A stretch of DNA of 64,000 nucleotides from Amycolatopsis jejuensis. Lineage in GTDB: Bacteria; Actinomycetota; Actinomycetes; Mycobacteriales; Pseudonocardiaceae. The stretch covers positions 1 to 64,000 of the forward strand of contig NZ_JNYZ01000023.1 in NCBI RefSeq assembly GCF_000717335.1. Reading direction: 5' to 3'. The notes beneath the pieces are model-generated. The model ran no database searches. It was not told the origin of the DNA and was given only the letters and a program-made list of their open reading frames with translations. The position numbers were made by a program, and so were the translations under genes. Positions within the stretch are counted from its first letter, which is position 1, and the number at the start of each line of letters is the position of its first letter. Positions 16,997 through 26,569 of the stretch are shown one piece after another.

Positions 16997-17032
16997 AGCC
17001 CGCTGAAGCCCCCTGAAGCCCGCTGAAAGTCG
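16993..17032. repeat. Four tandem 10-bp repeats overlapping a stop codon
   Basis: CTGAAGCCCG, CTGAAGCCCC, CTGAAGCCCG and the degenerate CTGAAAGTCG run head to tail. The first copy contains the TGA stop of the GH127 gene, so the repeat grew out of the gene end. Confidence 0.7.
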
Positions 17033-17039
17033 GTGGAAG

Positions 17040-17092
17040 TCCGTGAAGGGAACCATGAGGGAATCTAATTCCGTGATGGTTCCCTTCACGGA
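17040..17092. terminator. Perfect 17-bp hairpin containing dispersed core repeat copy 2
   Basis: Positions 17040-17056 pair exactly with 17076-17092, with a 19-nt loop. It sits between the convergent GH127 and glpK genes and can end both transcripts. The core 17043-17080 is a copy of the 38-bp repeat at 234-271 and 51597-51634. There is no T-run. Confidence 0.7.
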
Positions 17093-17103
17093 CAACGGGC
17101 GGC

Positions 17104-18609
17104 TCAGTCGACCCAGTTGAAGGTCTTCGTGACTGCCTTCTTCCAGTTGGCGTACTCCGACTCCCGGCGGGATTCGTCCATCGCCGGGTCCCACTGCTTG
17201 TCCTTGGCCCAGTTCGTGCGGATGTCGTCCTCCGACGACCAGAAGCCGACCGCCAGCCCGGCGGCGTATGCGGCCCCCAGCGCGGTGGTCTCGTTCACCA
17301 CCGGACGGATCACCGGTACGCCGAGAATGTCCGCCTGGAACTGCATGAGCAATTCGTTCACGACCATTCCGCCGTCCACCTTCAGTGATTTCAGCGGCAC
17401 CCCCGAATCGGCGTTCATCGCGTCGATCACCTCGCGCGACTGGAATGCCGTCGCCTCCAGTACTGCCCGCGAAAGGTGGCCCTTGTTGACGAATCGGGTG
17501 AGCCCGACGATCGCCCCCCGTGCGTCCGAACGCCAATACGGCGCGAAAAGCCCGGAAAACGCGGGTACGAAATATGCGCCGCCATTGTCGTCGACGGTCC
17601 GCGCGAATTCCTCGATCTCGGCCGCGGATGAGATCAGCCCCAGGTTGTCTCGCAGCCACTGCACGAGTGAACCGGTGACCGCGACCGAGCCCTCCAGCGC
17701 GTACACCGTGTCGTTCGACCCGATCTTGTAGCAGACCGTGGTGAGCAGCCCGTTTTCCGACAGCACCTTCTCGGTACCGGTGTTCAGCAGCACGAAGTTC
17801 CCGGTGCCGTAAGTGTTCTTGGCCTCGCCGGGAGACAGGCACGCCTGGCCGAACGTCGCCGCCTGCTGGTCGCCGAGGATACCCGCGATCGGCACCCCGG
17901 CCAGCGCACCGCGTTCGCGGACCTTGCCGTACTCCTCCGACGACGACCGGATCTCCGGCAGCATCGACAGCGGAATCCCCATCTCCCCGGCGATTTCCGC
18001 GTCCCACTGCAGGGTGTCGAGGTCCATCAGCAGCGTGCGCGACGCGTTGGTGGGGTCGGTGACGTGCACGCCGCCGTCCACCCCGCCGGTCATGTTCCAC
18101 AGCACCCAGGTGTCCATGTTGCCGAACACCAGGTCACCGGCCTCGGCGCGGGCCCGGACGCCCTCGACGTTGTCGAGGATCCACTTGATTTTCGGCCCGG
18201 AGAAATACGTGGCGAGCGGCAGCCCGGTCTTGGTGCGATACCGCTCCTGCCCGCCGCCGAGGGCGCCGAGCTCCCCGACGATCTTGTCAGTACGCGTGTC
18301 CTGCCAGACAATGGCGTGGTACACCGGTTTCCCGGTTTTCCGGTCCCACACGAGCGCGGTCTCGCGCTGGTTGGTGATGCCGACCGCGGCGATGTCCGCG
18401 GGCCGCAGGTCGGCCTTGGCGAGCGCACCCGCCGCGACCGCGCGCGTGTTTTCCCAGATCTCCTCGGCGTTGTGCTCGACCCAGCCCGCCTTGGGGAAGA
18501 TCTGCTCGTGCTCACGCTGGTCGACCGAGACGACGCGGCCGGAGTGGTCGAAGATCATGCAGCGCGTCGACGTGGTGCCCTGGTCGATCGCGGCGACGTA
18601 CGAGGTCAT
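17104..18609 (-). CDS. glpK: Glycerol kinase
   Basis: The product is 501 residues, the normal length. It phosphorylates glycerol to glycerol 3-phosphate. Family motifs are visible: DQGTTSTR at the N-terminal phosphate loop, [32 protein letters not shown], and [18 protein letters not shown] near the C-terminus. ATG at 18609 follows CGGAGGG. It is the second gene after glpF with a gap of 22 bp, so uptake and phosphorylation are made together. The dehydrogenase glpD is divergent, completing the route to dihydroxyacetone phosphate. Confidence 0.95.
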   Translation of the reverse strand: MTSYVAAIDQGTTSTRCMIFDHSGRVVSVDQREHEQIFPKAGWVEHNAEEIWENTRAVAAGALAKADLRPADIAAVGITNQRETALVWDRKTGKPVYHAIVWQDTRTDKIVGELGALGGGQERYRTKTGLPLATYFSGPKIKWILDNVEGVRARAEAGDLVFGNMDTWVLWNMTGGVDGGVHVTDPTNASRTLLMDLDTLQWDAEIAGEMGIPLSMLPEIRSSSEEYGKVRERGALAGVPIAGILGDQQAATFGQACLSPGEAKNTYGTGNFVLLNTGTEKVLSENGLLTTVCYKIGSNDTVYALEGSVAVTGSLVQWLRDNLGLISSAAEIEEFARTVDDNGGAYFVPAFSGLFAPYWRSDARGAIVGLTRFVNKGHLSRAVLEATAFQSREVIDAMNADSGVPLKSLKVDGGMVVNELLMQFQADILGVPVIRPVVNETTALGAAYAAGLAVGFWSSEDDIRTNWAKDKQWDPAMDESRRESEYANWKKAVTKTFNWVD

Positions 18610-18631
18610 GGGTTCCCTCCGCAAAACTGGG

Positions 18632-19384
18632 TCAGGTCAGGTTGTGCACGGCCAGATACACGAGCGCGGCCAGCGCGCCACCGGCGAGCGGCCCGATCAC
18701 CGGGACCCACGAGTAGTTCCAGTCGGGGTCGCGCTTGCCCTTGATCGGCAGCAGGAACGCGTACGCGATCCGCGGGCCGAGGTCGCGGGCGGGGTTGATG
18801 GCGTACCCGGTGGGCCCGCCGAGGGAAATACCGATCACCAGCACCACGAACGACACCCCGGCGTACCCGAGTGCCGAGTTGCCGAACGTCGGCACGCCGT
18901 CCTGTCCCGGCGCGGAGAACACCGGGCTCAGCAGGATCCAGCCGACCAGTACGAACGTACCGATGATTTCCGTGACGAGGTTCCACGGCTTGTTGCGGAT
19001 CTGCGGTGCGGTGGAGAAGATCCCCAGTGTCTCCGCCGGTTCCGGATGGTCGTCGAACTGCAGCTTGTACGTCAGCCAGCACAGCACGGCGCCGAGGATC
19101 GCGCCTGCCATCTCGCCGATCAGGTAGTACGGCACGTCCGCCCACGACACCTTGCCCGAAATCGCGAGCCCCAGCGTGACCGCGGGGTTGAGGTGAGCGC
19201 CGGTCGGCGCGGCGATGCTGGCCCCGGCGAACACGCCGAAAGCCCAGCCGAAAGTGATGAAGAGGGTACCCGCGTTGTGGCCGTTGTTCTTGCGCAGCAC
19301 ATGATTGGCCACGACGCCGTTACCCAGCAGCAGGAGTACCGCTGTCCCCAGCAGCTCCCAGACGATGATCGCACCAGGACTCAC
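18632..19384 (-). CDS. glpF: Glycerol uptake facilitator (aquaglyceroporin)
   Basis: The product is 250 residues of the MIP channel family with six helices and two half-helices. The two NPA motifs read HLNPAVT and AINPARD; the Asp after the second NPAR is typical of glycerol-conducting rather than water-only channels. The GTG at 19384 has GGAGGTG upstream; the open frame extends further to 19519 but without a ribosome site or family similarity. It is the first gene of glpF-glpK. The 234-bp divergent region to glpD carries the promoters; I could not identify a clear operator. Confidence 0.92.
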   Translation of the reverse strand: MSPGAIIVWELLGTAVLLLLGNGVVANHVLRKNNGHNAGTLFITFGWAFGVFAGASIAAPTGAHLNPAVTLGLAISGKVSWADVPYYLIGEMAGAILGAVLCWLTYKLQFDDHPEPAETLGIFSTAPQIRNKPWNLVTEIIGTFVLVGWILLSPVFSAPGQDGVPTFGNSALGYAGVSFVVLVIGISLGGPTGYAINPARDLGPRIAYAFLLPIKGKRDPDWNYSWVPVIGPLAGGALAALVYLAVHNLT

Positions 19385-19618
19385 GTTCGCACCTCCACAC
19401 TGGACAGTCTGTGCAGGGCCGATCACGTCCGGCCACGGCCTCGTCGCCGACCCCCGTCCGCGGCACGTTACCGGTGCGTACGCGATCGAACCAGGTGCTG
19501 ACGGCAGGAATGTCACCATGATCGTCTCCGGTTACGCCACACGTGTCACCTCGGGGTCAGCGCGCGATCACCGAGGCGTGCAATGCTGGGGAGGGTGGAG
19601 CACGAGGAGGAACGAGTG

Positions 19619-21352
19619 GTGACGAGTTCGCAGCACGGCGGCGACCCGGCCCGGCTTGGCCCGTCCGGCCGCGAGAATTCCTGGCAGCGGTTCGGCGCGG
19701 AAACGTTCGACCTGGTCGTGATCGGCGGCGGGGTGGTCGGTGCCGGAACGGCACTGGATGCCGCGACGCGCGGCCTGCGGGTCGCCCTGGTCGAGGCGCG
19801 TGACCTGGCATCCGGCACGTCGAGCCGGTCGAGCAAGCTCTTCCACGGCGGGCTGCGTTACCTCGAGCAGCTGGAGTTCGGGCTGGTGCGCGAAGCACTG
19901 CACGAGCGCGAGCTGATGCTCACCAAGATCGCGCCGCACCTGGTCAAGCCGGTGAGTTTCCTGTACCCCCTCACCCACCGGATCTGGGAACGCCCGTACA
20001 CCGCAGCCGGGTTGCTGATGTACGACACGATGGGCGGCGCGCGGTCGGTGCCCGGGCAGAAACATCTCACCCGCGCGGGTGCCCTCCGAATGGTCCCCGC
20101 GCTCAAGCGGTCCGCGCTCATCGGCGGAATCCGGTACTACGACGCACAGGCCGACGACGCCCGGCACACCATGACCGTCGCGCGCACCGCCGCGCATTAC
20201 GGCGCAGTGGTCCGGACCTCCACCCAGGTCGTCGGGTTCCTGCGCGAGGCGGACCGGATTTCCGGCGTGCGCGTGCGCGACGTCGAGGACGGGCGTGAGA
20301 CCGAGATCCAGGCCGGCGCGGTCATCAACTGCACCGGAGTGTGGACCGACGAGCTGCAGCGGCTGTCCGGCGGCCGCGGCCGGTTCCGCGTGCGCGCCAG
20401 CAAGGGTGTGCACATCGTGGTGGCGCGAGACCGGATCGTGTCGGAGTCGGGGATGATCCTGCGTACGGAGAAGTCCGTGCTGTTCGTGATCCCGTGGCGT
20501 AACCACTGGATCGTCGGCACCACGGACACCGAATGGAATCTGGACCTCGCGCACCCAGCGGCTACGAAACACGACATCGACTACCTGCTTGAGCACGTGA
20601 ATTCGGTGCTCGCTACGCCACTTACGCACGACGACATCGAAGGCGTGTACGCGGGTCTTCGGCCGTTGCTGGCCGGGGAGAGCGAGGAGACGTCGAAGCT
20701 GTCGCGCGAGCACGCGGTCGCGCGGGTCGCGCCGGGGCTGGTCGCGATCGCGGGTGGCAAGTACACGACGTATCGCGTGATGGCGGCCGACGCCGTCGAC
20801 GCCGCGGTGGTCGACCTGCCGGGCCGCCCGCCGTCGTCGATCACGGACAAGGTCCCGCTGCTCGGCGCCGATGGTTACCACGCGCTGGTCAACCAGGCCG
20901 ACCATCTCGCCGCGGAACACGGGCTGCACCCGTACCGCGTACGGCATCTGCTCGATCGGTACGGCTCGCTGGTACACGAGGTGCTCGCGCTCGCCGCCGG
21001 ACGCCCGGAGCTGCTCAAGCCGATCGAGTCGGCGCCGGACTACCTGGGCGTGGAGGTCGTGTACGCGGCGAGCCATGAAGGGGCGCTGCACCTGGAGGAC
21101 GTGCTCGCGCGGCGGACGCGGATTTCGATCGAGTACGCGCACCGGGGCGTCGACTGTGCGGAGCAGGTGGCACGCCTGGTCGGCGATGTCCTGGGCTGGT
21201 CGGCGGAGACGGTGCAGCGGGAGGTCGAGGTGTATCGGGCCCGGGTGGAGGCGGAGCGGGAGTCGCAGCTGCAGGGGACGGACGAGTCGGCGGACGCGTT
21301 GCGTGCTGCGGCGCCGGAAGCGCGGGCGGGTCTCATCGAGCCGGTGAGCTGA
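19619..21352 (+). CDS. glpD: Glycerol-3-phosphate dehydrogenase (FAD-dependent)
   Basis: The product is 577 residues. It oxidises glycerol 3-phosphate to dihydroxyacetone phosphate at the membrane. The N-terminal dinucleotide motif is VVIGGGVVGAGTALDAATRG; SSRSSKLFHGGLRYLEQ and AGGKYTTYRVMA are family signatures. Two adjacent GTG codons (19616, 19619) follow GAGGAGG at 19604-19610; I chose the second for spacing. An ATG at 19583 would add 12 residues. The stop lies 1 bp from the stop of the convergent GNAT gene, so the two transcripts must overlap. In mycobacteria glpD2 lies next to lpdA. Confidence 0.93.
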   Translation: MTSSQHGGDPARLGPSGRENSWQRFGAETFDLVVIGGGVVGAGTALDAATRGLRVALVEARDLASGTSSRSSKLFHGGLRYLEQLEFGLVREALHERELMLTKIAPHLVKPVSFLYPLTHRIWERPYTAAGLLMYDTMGGARSVPGQKHLTRAGALRMVPALKRSALIGGIRYYDAQADDARHTMTVARTAAHYGAVVRTSTQVVGFLREADRISGVRVRDVEDGRETEIQAGAVINCTGVWTDELQRLSGGRGRFRVRASKGVHIVVARDRIVSESGMILRTEKSVLFVIPWRNHWIVGTTDTEWNLDLAHPAATKHDIDYLLEHVNSVLATPLTHDDIEGVYAGLRPLLAGESEETSKLSREHAVARVAPGLVAIAGGKYTTYRVMAADAVDAAVVDLPGRPPSSITDKVPLLGADGYHALVNQADHLAAEHGLHPYRVRHLLDRYGSLVHEVLALAAGRPELLKPIESAPDYLGVEVVYAASHEGALHLEDVLARRTRISIEYAHRGVDCAEQVARLVGDVLGWSAETVQREVEVYRARVEAERESQLQGTDESADALRAAAPEARAGLIEPVS

Positions 21353-21353
21353 C

Positions 21354-21878
21354 TCAGCTGGGTTTGAGGACCCACCGGACCAGCGGGTCCCCGGTCGGAG
21401 ACGGCCGGTCCTCCACCCCGACCTGGGTGAATCCGGACCTCGCCGCGACCACGGCCGACGCGATGTTGCTCTCGTCGTGCCGGTACACGATCTCGTGCAG
21501 GCCGAGGCCGCCGAAACCGAAGCGGGTGGCGGCGGACAGCGCGACCGCCGCGATGCCGTTGCCCCGTTCTGCCGGATGGGTCCACACTGACGCCTCGGCC
21601 ATGCCGAACGTGAGGTCGAGGTCGCGGAGTCCGACCTCGCCGAGCAGCCGTCCCGTGGTCGGCTCCGCCACCGCCCACGAGCAGCGTTCGTCGCACGCCC
21701 ACTGCGCGGCGCGGAGTGCGACGTACTCGGTCGCTTCGTCGAGGGTGCGCAGCTGGTAGTTCAGCACGTACCGGCGGTGCTGCGGGTCGGCGAACGCCTC
21801 CATCAGCGCGGCCCGGTCGTCGAGGTGCCGGTCCGCGCGCAGCTGGCGCAGGTAGTACGCGCCCGCGTTGATCTCCAC
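21354..21878 (-). CDS. GNAT-family N-acetyltransferase (RimJ/RimL-like)
   Basis: The product is about 174 residues. The acetyl-CoA-binding region reads WTHPAERGNGIAAVALSAATRFGF, with the R/Q-x-x-G-x-G/A type loop, and is followed by NIASAVVAARSGFTQVG, which is typical of RimJ/RimL-type enzymes acting on protein N-termini, amino sugars or small amines. The GTG at 21878 is preceded by GAGGTGG with good spacing; a GTG at 21887 would add three residues. The gene is convergent with glpD with a 1-bp gap. No substrate clue in the context. Confidence 0.8.
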   Translation of the reverse strand: MEINAGAYYLRQLRADRHLDDRAALMEAFADPQHRRYVLNYQLRTLDEATEYVALRAAQWACDERCSWAVAEPTTGRLLGEVGLRDLDLTFGMAEASVWTHPAERGNGIAAVALSAATRFGFGGLGLHEIVYRHDESNIASAVVAARSGFTQVGVEDRPSPTGDPLVRWVLKPS

Positions 21879-21951
21879 GGGTTCCACCTCACGAGCGTAA
21901 CCGGCGAAGACCGGGGTCAGGCCGGGTCGCGCGTCACAGCCGCGGGTCGCG

Positions 21952-21977
21952 AAGGTGAAAGATCAAGGTGAAAGATC
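21952..21977. repeat. 13-bp tandem duplication
   Basis: AAGGTGAAAGATC occurs twice head to tail, at 21952-21964 and 21965-21977, upstream of the acyl-CoA ligase gene. A recent small slippage event; no function seen. Confidence 0.8.
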
Positions 21978-22047
21978 ATTGCCCGGTCCGGACAGGCCTT
22001 CGTCCGGATTGTCCCCTTGGCCGTGGTTGCCCTGGCAGCGTGGCATC

Positions 22048-23520
22048 ATGCCGCACAACGTGACCGGACTCGCGGCCGCGCACGCCCGCGACCACGGATG
22101 GGACGACCTCCCCGCCTTCCTAGACGGCGACCGCGTCTGGACCTTCGCCGACGTGTACGCCGGAGCCGCCCGCGTCGCCGGCGGATACCGGGCTGCCGGA
22201 CTGCGCCGCGGCGATCGGGTCCTGCTCGCGCTTCCGGACAGCATCGACCTGGTCTGGTGCCTGCTCGGCGCCTGGCAGGCCGGGGTCGTCGCGATCCCGG
22301 TGAACGTCCGGATGAGCCGGGAAGACCTCACCAGGGACGCGCGCACGGCCGAGCCGGCGCTGATCGTCGCCGGCCCCGAAACAGCAGGCTGGCTCGGCGA
22401 AGCCGGACTCGCGCCGGTCACGAACGCCGAGCGGCTGGCCACCGCGGACCCGGACCCGGCGTTCGAGGACGGCAAGGGCCACCCCGCGATCGCGTTGTTC
22501 ACGTCCGGGACGACCGGTGCCCCGAAACTGTGCTTCTCCCTCCACGACAACTTCGGTTCCGGGGCCACCGGTTTCGGCACCGACCGCGTCGGCGACGTCG
22601 GATTGTCGATGTCCCGCATCTGCTTCTCGGTCGGGCTGCACGCCTCGGTGTTCGCCACGATCTGCACCGGCCAGACGTCGGTGCTCGCCGGTGCGCACGC
22701 GACCCCGGCCGCCGCGCTCGACCTGATCCGCCGCCACCGGGTCACGACGTTCGTCACCCAGCCCAGTTATCTCGCGCGGCTGCTGCTCGAACCCGGCCAC
22801 GCCGAGGTACTCGGGCAGCTGACGATGGCGATCTCCGCGGGTGAAGTGCTTTCCGGGCGGCTGCGGGAACAGCTCCTGCCGATTCTCGGCGACCGGCTGA
22901 TGAATCTCTACGGTTCCACCGAAGCCGGTGGGATCGCGTTCGGCCGTCCGTCGGATTACGTCGTGCCGTCCGCAGTCGGACCGTCGTTCGGCGGGCTGCC
23001 GGTGCGCGTCGTCGATGCCGGCGCCCGCGAAGTCGCTCCCGGCGAGCGGGGTGAGCTGCACATCTGGCTCCCGGTCGCCACGCGCGGGGTCACCCGCGGC
23101 AGCCTCGGCCCGGACCAGCTCACCGACGGCTGGTGGCCGACCGGCGACCTGGCGGCACTCGACGCGGACGAGGTCGTGCACGTCCACGGGCGGCTCGACG
23201 ACGTGGAGGTGATCGGCGGGCAGAACGTGGTCCCGGACGAGGTCGAACGGCTGCTGGAAAGTCATCCGCACGTGGCGGAAGTGGCGGTCAGCGCGGTCCG
23301 GCGCGCGGCGGGGGACACCACCTTGCGTGCTTATGTCGTGGCTGCTCCGGAGGCGGCGGACCGGGCCGCGCTGGGTGCGGAGCTGATCGAGCTGACCCGC
23401 TCGCGGCTGTCGTGGTACAAGGTGCCGCAGGATGTCGCGTGGCTGGATGCGTTGCCCCGCAACGGAAACGGCAAGGTGCTGCGGCGGGTGCTCCGGGCGC
23501 AGGGCGAGCAATACGGGTGA
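22048..23520 (+). CDS. AMP-dependent acyl-CoA synthetase / ligase
   Basis: The product is 490 residues of the ANL superfamily, which activates a carboxylic acid to an acyl-adenylate and then usually a CoA ester. Core motifs are present: FTSGTTGAPK (phosphate loop), LYGSTEAGG, WWPTGDLAALD, and the C-terminal catalytic lysine in NGNGKVLRR. ATG at 22048 was chosen because it opens the family-like sequence and nothing upstream (21955-22047) resembles it; there is no good ribosome site. Similar proteins act on benzoate, long-chain acids or as stand-alone adenylation enzymes; the substrate cannot be told. It ends 4 bp before the convergent SDR gene. Confidence 0.85.
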   Translation: MPHNVTGLAAAHARDHGWDDLPAFLDGDRVWTFADVYAGAARVAGGYRAAGLRRGDRVLLALPDSIDLVWCLLGAWQAGVVAIPVNVRMSREDLTRDARTAEPALIVAGPETAGWLGEAGLAPVTNAERLATADPDPAFEDGKGHPAIALFTSGTTGAPKLCFSLHDNFGSGATGFGTDRVGDVGLSMSRICFSVGLHASVFATICTGQTSVLAGAHATPAAALDLIRRHRVTTFVTQPSYLARLLLEPGHAEVLGQLTMAISAGEVLSGRLREQLLPILGDRLMNLYGSTEAGGIAFGRPSDYVVPSAVGPSFGGLPVRVVDAGAREVAPGERGELHIWLPVATRGVTRGSLGPDQLTDGWWPTGDLAALDADEVVHVHGRLDDVEVIGGQNVVPDEVERLLESHPHVAEVAVSAVRRAAGDTTLRAYVVAAPEAADRAALGAELIELTRSRLSWYKVPQDVAWLDALPRNGNGKVLRRVLRAQGEQYG

Positions 23521-23524
23521 CGGC

Positions 23525-24313
23525 TCAGAGGGACCGGCGTGCTCCGGCGTCGATCTCGAAGTTCGCGCCGATCGTGCTTCCCGACAGGGGAGAGGCGACG
23601 AACGCGATCGCCGCGGCGATTTCCTTCGGCTCGATCCAGCGGCCGGTGAGCATTCCGGCCTGTTCGGGAAGCACCTTGAGCAACGCGTCGTGCGGCACTC
23701 CGGCAGCGCGAGCGAGCGTCTCGCCGACTTCGCCTTCCCACAGCGACGTCCTGGTCGAGCCGGGCGACACGGTGGTCACCCGGATTCCCTCCAGACCCAG
23801 CTCGACCGACAGCGCCTTCATACAAGCGTTGAGCGCGGCTTTCGAGACGGCGTAAGGAAGTGGCGTCGCCAGGGCGCCTTGCCGTGGCGTGAGGGCGCCG
23901 TCGGAGGAGACGGTGACGACGACGCCTTTGGTGCGCAGCAAGGACGGGACGGAGGCGCGAGTGGTGCGAACTGCGGCCATCAGGTTGAGGTTGAGCAGGT
24001 CGAACCAGTCGTCGTCGGTGGTGTCGGCGAAGGCGAGGTGCTCGACGTGGTCCGCGCCGCCGACGTTGTTGACCAGCAGGTCGATGTCCCCGAACTCCAC
24101 GATGGCCCGCTCGACCAGCGCGTTGACGCCGTCCGCCGTGCGTAGGTCGGTGGTGACCGGAATTGCGCCGGTTGCCGCGAGCTCGGCCGAGACCGTCCGC
24201 GAGCCGGCGACCACGCGCACGCCTTCGGCGACGAGTGCTTCCACGGTGGCCAGCCCGATCCCACGGCTGGCTCCGGTGACGACCGCGCGCTTGCCGGTCA
24301 GCTGCAGATCCAT
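23525..24313 (-). CDS. Short-chain dehydrogenase/reductase
   Basis: The product is 262 residues, classical SDR. The nucleotide-binding motif is TGASRGIG at 13-20, the structural NNVGG motif follows, and the catalytic set is Ser (TVSSDGA), Tyr and Lys (YAVSKAA). An Arg after the Gly-rich loop and SRT at the end of the second strand suggest NADPH preference. ATG at 24313. It lies 32 bp downstream of the histidine kinase gene on the same strand and may be read from its transcript. Substrate unknown. Confidence 0.88.
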   Translation of the reverse strand: MDLQLTGKRAVVTGASRGIGLATVEALVAEGVRVVAGSRTVSAELAATGAIPVTTDLRTADGVNALVERAIVEFGDIDLLVNNVGGADHVEHLAFADTTDDDWFDLLNLNLMAAVRTTRASVPSLLRTKGVVVTVSSDGALTPRQGALATPLPYAVSKAALNACMKALSVELGLEGIRVTTVSPGSTRTSLWEGEVGETLARAAGVPHDALLKVLPEQAGMLTGRWIEPKEIAAAIAFVASPLSGSTIGANFEIDAGARRSL

Positions 24314-24345
24314 GCGTCGAAGCTAGCCGCCGGCCACCGATTCCA

Positions 24346-25608
24346 TCAGGTTTTGGGGATGGCGGGGAACTCTGCGTGCACGGCCGTCCCTTCCCCCGGC
24401 GCCGATTCGATGCTGAGCGTGCCCGCGACCCGCTGGACGCGTTGCCGCATGGCCTGAAGGCCGAAGCCGGTGCCGTCGCCGCGTTCTCCAGGAGCGAAGC
24501 CCTTGCCGTCGTCGCGGACGTCGAGGAGGACGACCTCGCCCGCGTACGTCAGGGTGATCCCGATGCGGGCTGCTCGGGCGTGCTTTTCCGCATTGGCCAA
24601 GGCTTCCTGCGCGACCCGGTACAGCGTCACCTCCAGCTCCGGCAGCAACGGCCGCGCGTCCCCCGCGGTCTCGGCCGTGACGGTGACGCCCGACGTGCCG
24701 GACACGCGATCGGCCAGCCCCGCCAGCGCTTCCGGCAGATGCGAATCGGCCAGCGGTTCCGGCCGCAACGCCTGTACCGCACGGCGGGCCTCGGTGAGAC
24801 TGTCTTTCGCCAGCGTGTGTACGTGGTCGAGGTGGCGTTTCCGGTCCTCGGACGCCGTCGCGCGGTCGGCGGCCTGCAGTTGCGTGACGATCCCGGTGAG
24901 CCCTTGCGCGACGGTGTCGTGGATCTCGCGGGCCATCCGCTGCCGCTCGTCGAGCACGCCCGCCTGCCTCGCCTGGGTGACCAATTGTGCGTGCAGTTCC
25001 GCGTTTTCGGTGAGCGCCGTTTCCAGCCGCGCATTCGTTTCGGCGAGTTTTTCGTTGGTCCGACGGCGTTCCTCGTTCTCCGCGCCGACGAACCACGCGA
25101 CGTACAGGATCGGCCCGATGATCGAGACGACGGTGACCCACGGCTGGGTATCGGCCTGCCCGGCGCCCTTGGCCAGCAACGGAACCACCGCCGTTGCCGC
25201 CGCCGCGAAAATGCTCCAGCGCGGTGGGAACAGCACGAAGGCAATCGGGTAACCGATGGACGCGAAGGCGGTGAACGGGTCCAGCCGCGCGGTCAACGCC
25301 GTCGCCCCGGCCAGCAGGACCACGAAAAATCCGATGGCCAGCCACGGTTGCCGCGTGCGCCGCGGGATCACCGGGATCAGCAGCAGCAACCACAGGCCGG
25401 TCAGCACGACGAGGACCAGCGTGGTGCGCCACTGCCCTGGATCGCCGTGATCTTGGGTGGCCGCCACGACGGTGCACGCCGCGAGCGCGACGATGCCAAC
25501 CCCGGCGAAGATCGGACCCGCGCGTCGTTCGGCCCGGGGATCGATGGCGCCCGGTCGCAACCCGATCGTCGGGCTGAGCCGTTCCCGGGTACTCAGCGCC
25601 GCCGCCAT
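24346..25608 (-). CDS. Sensor histidine kinase (NarL/DesK-type, HisKA_3)
   Basis: The product is 420 residues. The N-terminal half has about six membrane helices (32-174), then a coiled coil (EERRRTNEKLAETNARLETA), then the dimerisation helix with phospho-acceptor His230 in AREIHDTVAQGLTG and an ATPase domain (EALANAEKHARA, DVRDDGKGF, GTGFGLQAMRQR). These are normally paired with a LuxR-type response regulator encoded next door. None is present in this window; the next gene is an SDR. The start overlaps the upstream DUF1707 gene by 16 bp, so it is translationally coupled. Confidence 0.9.
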   Translation of the reverse strand: MAAALSTRERLSPTIGLRPGAIDPRAERRAGPIFAGVGIVALAACTVVAATQDHGDPGQWRTTLVLVVLTGLWLLLLIPVIPRRTRQPWLAIGFFVVLLAGATALTARLDPFTAFASIGYPIAFVLFPPRWSIFAAAATAVVPLLAKGAGQADTQPWVTVVSIIGPILYVAWFVGAENEERRRTNEKLAETNARLETALTENAELHAQLVTQARQAGVLDERQRMAREIHDTVAQGLTGIVTQLQAADRATASEDRKRHLDHVHTLAKDSLTEARRAVQALRPEPLADSHLPEALAGLADRVSGTSGVTVTAETAGDARPLLPELEVTLYRVAQEALANAEKHARAARIGITLTYAGEVVLLDVRDDGKGFAPGERGDGTGFGLQAMRQRVQRVAGTLSIESAPGEGTAVHAEFPAIPKT

Positions 25609-25979
25609 CCGCTGAGCAGCATCACGACCAGCGGCAGCGCGAAAACGATCAGCAGCCGCCCGCGCGACAGCACCAGCACGATGATGGCCAGCGCGATCGA
25701 AAGCGGGACCGCGTACCGCATGGCGAAGCGCGTGAGCGGGCTGCTGCCCGGCGGCGCCAGCACGGGTTCCGGAGGTCGTGGCGTGGCGAGCAGCGCGCTC
25801 GGCCGCGGCGAGGGCAGGTCGTCGAACAGCGGGATCAGGTCGCTGACCAGCTTGGCCGCGGTGACCTTCGCCGAGCGGTTGCCGTACTCGTCGATGTCCA
25901 GCCGGCCGGTGCGGACGTGTTCGGAGAGGACGTCGAGCGCGTCTTGGCGCTCCGCGTCGCTCAGCCGCATGTCAGCCAT
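25593..25979 (-). CDS. DUF1707 membrane protein (second copy)
   Basis: The product is 128 residues. The DUF1707 domain fills about 1-55 (MRLSDAERQDALDVLSEHV, GRLDIDEYGNRSAKVTAAK, DLIPLFDDLP), an acidic SHOCT-like helical domain found in actinobacteria. A Pro-rich linker follows and then two membrane helices at about 80-125 ending in WRRR. ATG at 25979 follows GGCAGG. It is between another DUF1707 gene (8 bp upstream) and the histidine kinase (overlap). The role of DUF1707 is unknown; coupling to the kinase suggests a partner in signalling. Confidence 0.82.
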   Translation of the reverse strand: MADMRLSDAERQDALDVLSEHVRTGRLDIDEYGNRSAKVTAAKLVSDLIPLFDDLPSPRPSALLATPRPPEPVLAPPGSSPLTRFAMRYAVPLSIALAIIVLVLSRGRLLIVFALPLVVMLLSGWRRR

Positions 25980-25987
25980 GACCTGCC

Positions 25988-26515
25988 TCAGGGATCCAGC
26001 CGGCGCTGCCGCCGGTGCTCGTCCCGCATCCGCCGGAACTCCTCGCGGCGTTCCCGGTGGTGGTCGTGCTGGTGGTCGAAGCTCCTGCCCCAGAGCGCGC
26101 GGCCGACCGCCGTGAACGCGATCGGCACGAACACCACCGGCCACGCGGCGGCTCCGGTGGCGATGAGCGCGATCGCGGCGATCCAGACCAGCGGTACCAG
26201 CGCCGCGGCCACCCGCTGCCCGGACGACCACTCCGGCTGCCGGGCCACCTCGCGACTCGCGGCAGGCTGCGGTACCGGCGGCGGTTCCGGCGTGGCCGCC
26301 ACCTCGCCCGCGCCGTACCTCGGATGCGGCGCGGGCAAGTCGTCGAACAGTCCGCCCAGCTCACCACGGGTTTTCGCCGCGGTGATCCGGGCGGACCGCT
26401 CGCCGTACTCGTCGATGTCGATCCGCCCCGCGCTCATGTGCTCACCGAGCGCATTCAGCGCGGATTCCCGTTCCTGGTCGCTGATCCGCAGCTGCGGAGA
26501 CGGAACCTCAGTCAC
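25988..26515 (-). CDS. DUF1707 membrane protein (first copy)
   Basis: The product is 175 residues, with a DUF1707 domain at about 8-62 (LRISDQERESALNALGEHM, GRIDIDEYGERSARITAAK, LGGLFDDLPAP), a Pro-rich linker, two membrane helices at about 102-142 and a basic, His/Arg-rich tail (DHQHDHHRERREEFRRMRDE). GTG start at 26515. It is a diverged paralogue of the next gene and begins the operon DUF1707-DUF1707-kinase. The charged tail differs between the two copies. Confidence 0.82.
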   Translation of the reverse strand: MTEVPSPQLRISDQERESALNALGEHMSAGRIDIDEYGERSARITAAKTRGELGGLFDDLPAPHPRYGAGEVAATPEPPPVPQPAASREVARQPEWSSGQRVAAALVPLVWIAAIALIATGAAAWPVVFVPIAFTAVGRALWGRSFDHQHDHHRERREEFRRMRDEHRRQRRLDP

Positions 26516-26569
26516 GTATCCGATGGTAGGCCGCTCCGGCGGGCGGCACCCACGACATTCGGCACAACT

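Noticed and set aside
21354..21356. 1-bp gap between glpD and the convergent GNAT gene taken as a gene fusion or error
   Set aside because: Both genes are full length with normal ends; it is simply tight convergent packing.
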